Source: a bacterium (GTDB lineage Bacteria; Bacillota; Clostridia; Lachnospirales; Lachnospiraceae). From it: 64,000 bases of DNA. The stretch covers positions 1 to 64,000 of the forward strand of contig SFRL01000004.1 in NCBI GenBank assembly GCA_004562765.1, written 5' to 3'. Under the pieces are notes generated by a model that saw only the letters and a list, made by a program, of their open reading frames with translations, did no database searches and was not told the DNA's origin. A program made the position numbers and the translations under genes. Shown one piece after another: positions 59,630-64,000 of this stretch (its first letter is position 1; each line of letters starts with the position of its first letter).

Positions 59630-59789
59630 GCGTGACGGTATGTAACAGTTGTTTATGCGACGGGTACACGCGGAGAAAATATAGAGCAATCAGTGATCAG
59701 GCAGCAGAGCCAAGCTGATCTTGCTTGGACTCTGTGCCACTCGCGTGATTTACCTTGCAAGCATAACAAACTGTTACATACTGTCGCGC
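59630..59789. repeat. 29-base imperfect inverted repeat enclosing smaller hairpins
   Basis: In the 533-base gap between the response regulator and cysD, 59630-59658 and 59761-59789 are imperfect reverse complements. The shared core is TATGTAACAGTT (59639-59650), and its partner AACTGTTACATA is interrupted by one shifted base. Between them CCAAGC (59710-59715) pairs with GCTTGG (59723-59728). The GC-richer flanks (59585-59630, 59790-59830) look unlike normal intergenic DNA here. Short ORFs that cross it show no protein-like features. It could be a dispersed MITE-like element or a structured RNA. Confidence 0.6.
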
Positions 59790-59848
59790 AGAGAAAGGAC
59801 GCGTGAGTTGCATGTTCTGGAGTTGGCAGGGAGTGTACATCTTTATTG

Positions 59849-59929
59849 TTCACTGTTTTTTCACTTTTTCTAAATTTTTTTCAAGGTTCTTTCAAGGTTT
59901 GTTCCCTATGATAAATCTGTATGTAGTAT
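59849..59929 (+). promoter_or_regulatory. 11-bp-phased direct repeats upstream of cysD
   Basis: TTCACT occurs at 59849 and again at 59860; TTTCAAGGTT occurs at 59879 and again at 59890. Both pairs are spaced exactly 11 bp, the spacing used by OmpR/PhoB-family regulators, and TTCACT resembles Pho-box half-sites. A -10-like TAGTAT lies at 59924-59929 without a good -35, as expected for an activator-dependent promoter. The adjacent divergent response regulator is the obvious candidate. Confidence 0.55.
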
Positions 59930-59976
59930 AAAACAGAAAACTGGTAATCATAAAAAATGAAATACAGGAGTCAGTC

Positions 59977-60870
59977 ATGGATCATTTAGACAAATTAGAA
60001 GCAGAAGCAATCTATATCATGCGTGAAGTAGCGGCTGAATGCGAAAAACCGGTCATGCTCTACTCGATCGGAAAGGATTCCTCCGTCATGCTTCATCTCG
60101 CGTTAAAAGCATTTTATCCGGAAAAGCCCCCGTTTCCGTTTCTCCATGTCAATACCACATGGAAATTCAAAGAAATGATCACCTTCCGTGATCAGGTGGC
60201 AGAAAAATACGGCATTGAAATGCTGGAGTATATCAACGAAGAAGGACTTGCCCAGGGGATCAATCCCTTTGACCACGGTGCCGCCTACACAGATATCATG
60301 AAAACACAGGCGCTAAAACAGGCACTGGACAAATACGGCTTCACCGCAGCTTTCGGGGGCGGACGGCGTGACGAGGAAAAGAGCCGCGCCAAAGAGCGCA
60401 TTTTTTCCTTCCGAAATCCCGATCACGCCTGGGATCCAAAAAACCAGCGCCCGGAAATGTGGAAGCTGTACAACACGGAAATCAACAGAGGCGAGAGCAT
60501 CCGCGTCTTTCCGATCTCCAACTGGACCGAAAAGGATATCTGGCAGTATATCCGCAGGGAAAATATCGACATTGTTCCGCTTTACTTTGCAGCCGAGCGT
60601 CCGGTCGTAGAGCGCGACGGCAATCTCATCATGGTCGATGATGAGCGCATGCGCCTTTTGCCGGGCGAACAGCCGGTCATGAAAAAAGTGCGCTTCCGCA
60701 CACTGGGCTGTTATCCGCTCTCCGGCGGCATGGAATCCGACGCGGACACGCTTGACGCGATCATCGAAGAAACATTAAGTGCGGTATCTTCCGAGCGTAC
60801 CAGCCGGGTCATCGATAAGGACGGTGGCTCCGCCAGCATGGAAAAACGAAAGAGGGAGGGCTATTTCTAA
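59977..60870 (+). CDS. cysD: Sulfate adenylyltransferase subunit 2
   Basis: A 297-residue ATP-pyrophosphatase subunit making APS from sulfate and ATP. The PP-loop is SIGKDSSVM (30-38). FGGGRRDEEKSRAKER and FPISNWTEKDIWQYI are CysD signatures, and the C-terminal RFRTLGCYPLSGG is complete. Start has AGGAG. Its stop overlaps the next start (TAATG), so it is made together with its GTPase partner. Confidence 0.96.
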   Translation: MDHLDKLEAEAIYIMREVAAECEKPVMLYSIGKDSSVMLHLALKAFYPEKPPFPFLHVNTTWKFKEMITFRDQVAEKYGIEMLEYINEEGLAQGINPFDHGAAYTDIMKTQALKQALDKYGFTAAFGGGRRDEEKSRAKERIFSFRNPDHAWDPKNQRPEMWKLYNTEINRGESIRVFPISNWTEKDIWQYIRRENIDIVPLYFAAERPVVERDGNLIMVDDERMRLLPGEQPVMKKVRFRTLGCYPLSGGMESDADTLDAIIEETLSAVSSERTSRVIDKDGGSASMEKRKREGYF

Positions 60871-62693
60871 TGGACTCATTACTGAAATTTATCACCTGCG
60901 GAAGCGTGGACGATGGAAAATCCACCCTGATCGGACATATGCTCTATGACGCCAAGCTGCTCTTCGCCGATCAGAAAAAAGCGCTGGAGTTGGATTCACG
61001 GATCGGTTCCAACGGCGGCGACATTGATTACAGCCTCCTTCTGGACGGACTGATGGCCGAGCGCGAGCAGGGTATTACGATCGACGTTGCCTACCGCTAT
61101 TTTACGACAGAGCACCGCTCCTTTATCGTGGCAGACACACCGGGACACGAAGAATACACCCGCAACATGGCGGTTGGCGCCTCCTTTGCAGATCTCGCCG
61201 TCATCCTTGTGGATGCCAGTCAGGGCGTGCTCACGCAGACGCGCCGGCATACCCGTATCTGCGCGCTCATGGGCATCCGTCACTTTGTATTTGCAGTCAA
61301 CAAGATGGACCTGATCGACTTTTCGCAGGAGAAGTTCCGGAAGATCCGAAAAGAGATCCGCATTCTCCTCGCCGAGTTTGAATTTGACTCCGAGACAGTT
61401 ATCCCGGTTTCCGCCACCTGCGGAGACAACATTACGAAATCATCCGCAAATATGCCCTGGTACACCGGCGCACCGCTGCTCTCCTATCTGGAGCACATTG
61501 ATATCAGCACACAGCATGTGCAGCAGAGCTTTACGATGCCGGTTCAGCGTGTCTGCCGCCCGGATCACAGCTTCCGGGGCTTTCAGGGGCAGATCGAGAG
61601 CGGAAGTGTCTCCGTGGGAGACGAGATCACGGTACTCCCCAGTCGCGAGACATCACATGTCCGTTCGATCCTATGCGGAGATCAGACAGTAACTTCGGCA
61701 TCTGCAGGACATGCTGTGACACTCCAGCTGGACACGGAAATTGATGTTTCGCGGGGCTGCGTGCTCGTAAACGGCGGTACGACCACCGTTAATCACCTGT
61801 TTTCCGCCTCCATTCTCTGGATGGATGACGCCCGGCTCGTGGAAGGAAAGAGCTACCTGATGAAGGTCGGAACGCAAAAAGTCCCTGCGACGGTACTTCG
61901 CATCCGCCATAAGGTCGACGTAAATTCCGGGCAGGAGGTTCCTGTCGATGCGATCTATAAAAATGAGATCGCCGTCTCCGATTTTTCCACATCGACAGAC
62001 TTTGTATTTGATACCTTTTTACAAAACAAGGCGCTGGGATCCATGATCCTCATCGACCGTGTGAGCCATATGACCTCCGCCTGCGGAACGATCACACGCT
62101 CCTTGGACCGGGGCACAAACCTGACCTGGCAGAATACGGATATCACACGCTCATTCCGAGAGAATCAGCTTGGACAGAAAGCGCGTACGATCTGGTTCAC
62201 CGGGCTTTCCGGTTCCGGCAAATCCACGCTTGCAAACGCCCTCGAAAAACGTCTCGCCGCACTGGGCAAACACACAATGCTGCTGGACGGCGACAATATC
62301 CGTATGGGCTTAAACCGCAACCTCGGCTTCTCGGAAACAGACCGTATCGAAAATATCCGACGCATCGCAGAGGTGGCAAAACTGATGAACGAAGCAGGCT
62401 TGATCGTACTCACCGCTTTCATCTCTCCCTTCGCGAACGACAGAAGACGCGCAAAGGAGATCATCGGCGATGCATTTACGGAAGTGTATGTCAGCACGCC
62501 CCTGGAAGAATGTGCGAGCCGTGATGTGAAGGGTCTGTACGCCGCCGCAAAGGCCGGAAAGATCGAACAGTTTACAGGCATCAGCAGTCCCTATGAAGTA
62601 CCGCAGCATCCGGACGTTGTCATCGACACCACCGGCCGCGATCTGGACGAGTGCGCGGATGAGCTGCTGGAACAGCTGAAATCATTGTTCTGA
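60870..62693 (+). CDS. cysNC: Bifunctional sulfate adenylyltransferase GTPase / APS kinase
   Basis: A 607-residue fusion. Residues 1-415 are CysN: GTPase motifs GSVDDGKST (11-19), DTPGHEEY and NKMDLID, then beta-barrel domains. Residues 440-607 are CysC: P-loop GLSGSGKST (445-453), DGDNIRMGLN, and ISPFANDRR with the conserved Ser about 519. The N-terminal half drives APS synthesis with GTP hydrolysis; the C-terminal half phosphorylates APS to PAPS. No PAPS reductase or sulfite reductase follows. The next gene is a sulfotransferase. Confidence 0.96.
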   Translation: MDSLLKFITCGSVDDGKSTLIGHMLYDAKLLFADQKKALELDSRIGSNGGDIDYSLLLDGLMAEREQGITIDVAYRYFTTEHRSFIVADTPGHEEYTRNMAVGASFADLAVILVDASQGVLTQTRRHTRICALMGIRHFVFAVNKMDLIDFSQEKFRKIRKEIRILLAEFEFDSETVIPVSATCGDNITKSSANMPWYTGAPLLSYLEHIDISTQHVQQSFTMPVQRVCRPDHSFRGFQGQIESGSVSVGDEITVLPSRETSHVRSILCGDQTVTSASAGHAVTLQLDTEIDVSRGCVLVNGGTTTVNHLFSASILWMDDARLVEGKSYLMKVGTQKVPATVLRIRHKVDVNSGQEVPVDAIYKNEIAVSDFSTSTDFVFDTFLQNKALGSMILIDRVSHMTSACGTITRSLDRGTNLTWQNTDITRSFRENQLGQKARTIWFTGLSGSGKSTLANALEKRLAALGKHTMLLDGDNIRMGLNRNLGFSETDRIENIRRIAEVAKLMNEAGLIVLTAFISPFANDRRRAKEIIGDAFTEVYVSTPLEECASRDVKGLYAAAKAGKIEQFTGISSPYEVPQHPDVVIDTTGRDLDECADELLEQLKSLF

Positions 62694-62724
62694 CACCCGA
62701 TAAAACTACGAAAGGATACACGCC

Positions 62725-63930
62725 ATGAAGACACTTTATCTGCATATCGGCATGCCGAAAACAGGCACTTCATCGATCCAGAAATTTTTATTAAAAAACC
62801 GGGCGGTTCTCAGACGGTACGGATACTGCTTTCCAAAGCTGCCCTATCAATATCCGTTTACGTTTCAAAACCGCAATGCGTATTTCATGATCGGCAAGCA
62901 GTACGACGCTGACGGAAACCGGGATCAGGCACTGGAAAAAGAATATCTCAAGGAAGGCATGGCAAAGGTCTGCAGTTATTTTGAGACATACGACAACATT
63001 ATTCTCTCGGAGGAAACGCTCTGGCGTGCGTTCCGCACACACCGCTACCTGTTTCCATACCTGAAAAAACATGCTGACAATCACGACTACCGGCTGAAGA
63101 TCATCGTCTATCTCCGGCGACAGGACGAGTATCAGCTCTCGCTCTGGAAACAGAATGTCAAACATCCGAAAACTGCCCAGACACTTCCCTTTGACCAGCG
63201 TCTGGAACAGATTCTGGCAAATGAACCGTTTACCCTGCAGTACGCTGCTACACTCGACGAGATCGCACAGATTTTTGGAAAGGACAGCCTGATCGTCCGC
63301 AGATTCGACCGTTCGGACTGGAAAAACGGATCGATCATCGATGATTTTCTGGATTGTGTCGGTCTTACACACACCGATGAATATAACGAGCTCCCGGAAA
63401 ACATCAATCCGAGTCTTTCCGAAAACATGGCACAGATCAAGCGGATCATCAATAAGGATCTGACATTTTCCAAAGAAGAAAATGCTTATCTCGGACAGTT
63501 TTTGCGCGATCTGTCCCCGGAATCCGGCAAACAGTATCCGTGCAGTATGCTCTCGGTCGATGAGACACGCGCTTTTCTGGAACAATTTGCAGAGGAAAAT
63601 AAACGCGTTGTAACAGACTATATCAGAGATGGCAAGCCCCTGTTTTCTGATGAGATCAGGGATCTGCCGAAATGGCAGGCAGAAAATCCCTACATGCTTG
63701 AAGATCTGATCCGCTTTTTCGCATCGGTTTCCATAGATCTTCGCCGTGAGAATGAACATCTGAAAACTGAACTGTCCGATACGCACGACGAGTTAACACA
63801 GCTGCGCGATGAACTGGCTGACCTAAAAGAAGTAGTAACAAACGAACAGCATCTATTCCGTTCGTTCAAACAAAAGCTCAGGCATCCGTTCCGCACGGTC
63901 TGGGATCGGATCTTTCATCGCAGCAACTAG
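62725..63930 (+). CDS. PAPS-dependent sulfotransferase with C-terminal coiled coil
   Basis: A 401-residue protein starting MKTLYLHIGMPKTGTSSIQK, where PKTGTSSIQ (10-18) is the 5'-phosphosulfate-binding loop of sulfotransferases. LKIIVYLRRQDEYQLSLWKQ (about 128-147) is the region expected to bind the 3'-phosphate (Arg, Ser). The catalytic domain extends to about residue 300. A heptad-like coiled coil (about 335-380, LRRENEHLKTELSD...) and a basic tail KLRHPFRTVW follow. There is no signal peptide or membrane helix. It begins 31 bases after cysNC with AAAGGA upstream. The acceptor, probably a glycan or lipid-linked precursor, is unknown. Confidence 0.85.
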   Translation: MKTLYLHIGMPKTGTSSIQKFLLKNRAVLRRYGYCFPKLPYQYPFTFQNRNAYFMIGKQYDADGNRDQALEKEYLKEGMAKVCSYFETYDNIILSEETLWRAFRTHRYLFPYLKKHADNHDYRLKIIVYLRRQDEYQLSLWKQNVKHPKTAQTLPFDQRLEQILANEPFTLQYAATLDEIAQIFGKDSLIVRRFDRSDWKNGSIIDDFLDCVGLTHTDEYNELPENINPSLSENMAQIKRIINKDLTFSKEENAYLGQFLRDLSPESGKQYPCSMLSVDETRAFLEQFAEENKRVVTDYIRDGKPLFSDEIRDLPKWQAENPYMLEDLIRFFASVSIDLRRENEHLKTELSDTHDELTQLRDELADLKEVVTNEQHLFRSFKQKLRHPFRTVWDRIFHRSN

Positions 63931-63962
63931 TTTCTATCAACCTGTTTTGGAAAGAGATCATC

Positions 63963-64000
63963 ATGAATCCATTTTGCAAATTTCTGCTCTCCATGTTCAA
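63963..64000 (+). CDS. Start of a further gene in the sulfation operon (cut by the window)
   Basis: ATG at 63963 follows GGAAAGAG by five to six bases and opens MNPFCKFLLSMF to the window end. It lies 32 bases after the sulfotransferase stop, on the same strand. Too little is visible to identify it. Confidence 0.5.
   Translation, partial: MNPFCKFLLSMF

Noticed and set aside
59486..59853. Short minus-strand ORFs of 66-67 codons in the gap before cysD
   Set aside because: They cross the inverted-repeat element, lack ribosome sites and have Cys/Trp/His-rich, non-protein-like composition.
59977..62693. Assimilatory sulfate reduction operon
   Set aside because: No PAPS reductase, sulfite reductase or sulfate transporter accompanies cysDNC; the next gene is a sulfotransferase.

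Overview
The window looks like chromosomal DNA of a gut-type Clostridia, most likely Lachnospiraceae. The reasons are moderate GC, strong AGGAGG-type ribosome sites, and families typical of that group: CotH/DUF4956/VTC, DUF6512, YczE, an RsgI-like anti-sigma factor, a BMP-type nucleoside ABC importer, and soluble GH36/GH32/GH13 enzymes served by an ABC sugar importer. Most genes lie on the minus strand. I saw no rRNA, tRNA, CRISPR array, intact insertion sequence or prophage. This assignment is inference from gene content; no database was searched.

Layout. 0.2-3.7 kb: a TetR/DhaS-like regulator, the GlpP antiterminator, and a PTS-type dihydroxyacetone kinase operon dhaK-dhaL-dhaM in which dhaK is broken by an out-of-frame internal deletion of about 50 nt. 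3.9-9.1 kb: GH42 beta-galactosidase translationally coupled to an ABC-class ATPase, preceded by a MATE exporter. 9.2-14.4 kb: a three-gene set, VTC-type polyphosphate polymerase, DUF4956 membrane protein and secreted CotH kinase-like protein, divergent from a two-component system. 14.4-20.8 kb: a second MATE exporter, a sugar-acid module (IlvD/Edd dehydratase, GntP permease, FadR-type regulator with a visible operator) and a GNAT acetyltransferase. 21-28 kb: purine/pyrimidine salvage with apt, a complete BMP-type nucleoside importer and an NCS2 uracil permease downstream of a GGDEF protein.

29.6-44.7 kb is a mixed region of membrane proteins, oxidoreductases, a BlaI/BlaR-like pair with a clear double operator, two ECF sigma/anti-sigma pairs (one anti-sigma with a very long Asp/Glu tail), an Rpn-type nuclease, a protein ending in a Hint (intein-like) domain, two HAD phosphatases, an alkyltransferase-like protein with a PCYRV active-site motif, a GH130 phosphorylase remnant and a Nudix hydrolase. 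44.7-57.5 kb is a sugar locus fitting raffinose-family oligosaccharides or sucrose: LacI repressor, ABC importer, GH32, GH36, fructokinase, amylosucrase-like GH13 and a phosphosugar mutase with its own promoter and leader terminator. Operator palindromes around AACCGGTT sit at both divergent promoters.

57.6-64 kb holds a second OmpR-type two-component system divergent from cysD-cysNC-sulfotransferase. CysD/CysN/CysC make the sulfate donor PAPS and the next gene is a PAPS-type sulfotransferase, so the operon reads as a sulfation pathway, not assimilatory sulfate reduction. The 530-base intergenic region between them carries a structured inverted repeat and 11-bp-phased direct repeats. The least ordinary items are this sulfation operon, the CotH/DUF4956/VTC set, the Hint protein, the acidic-tailed RsgI-like protein, the M56-GerMN fusion and the broken dhaK.
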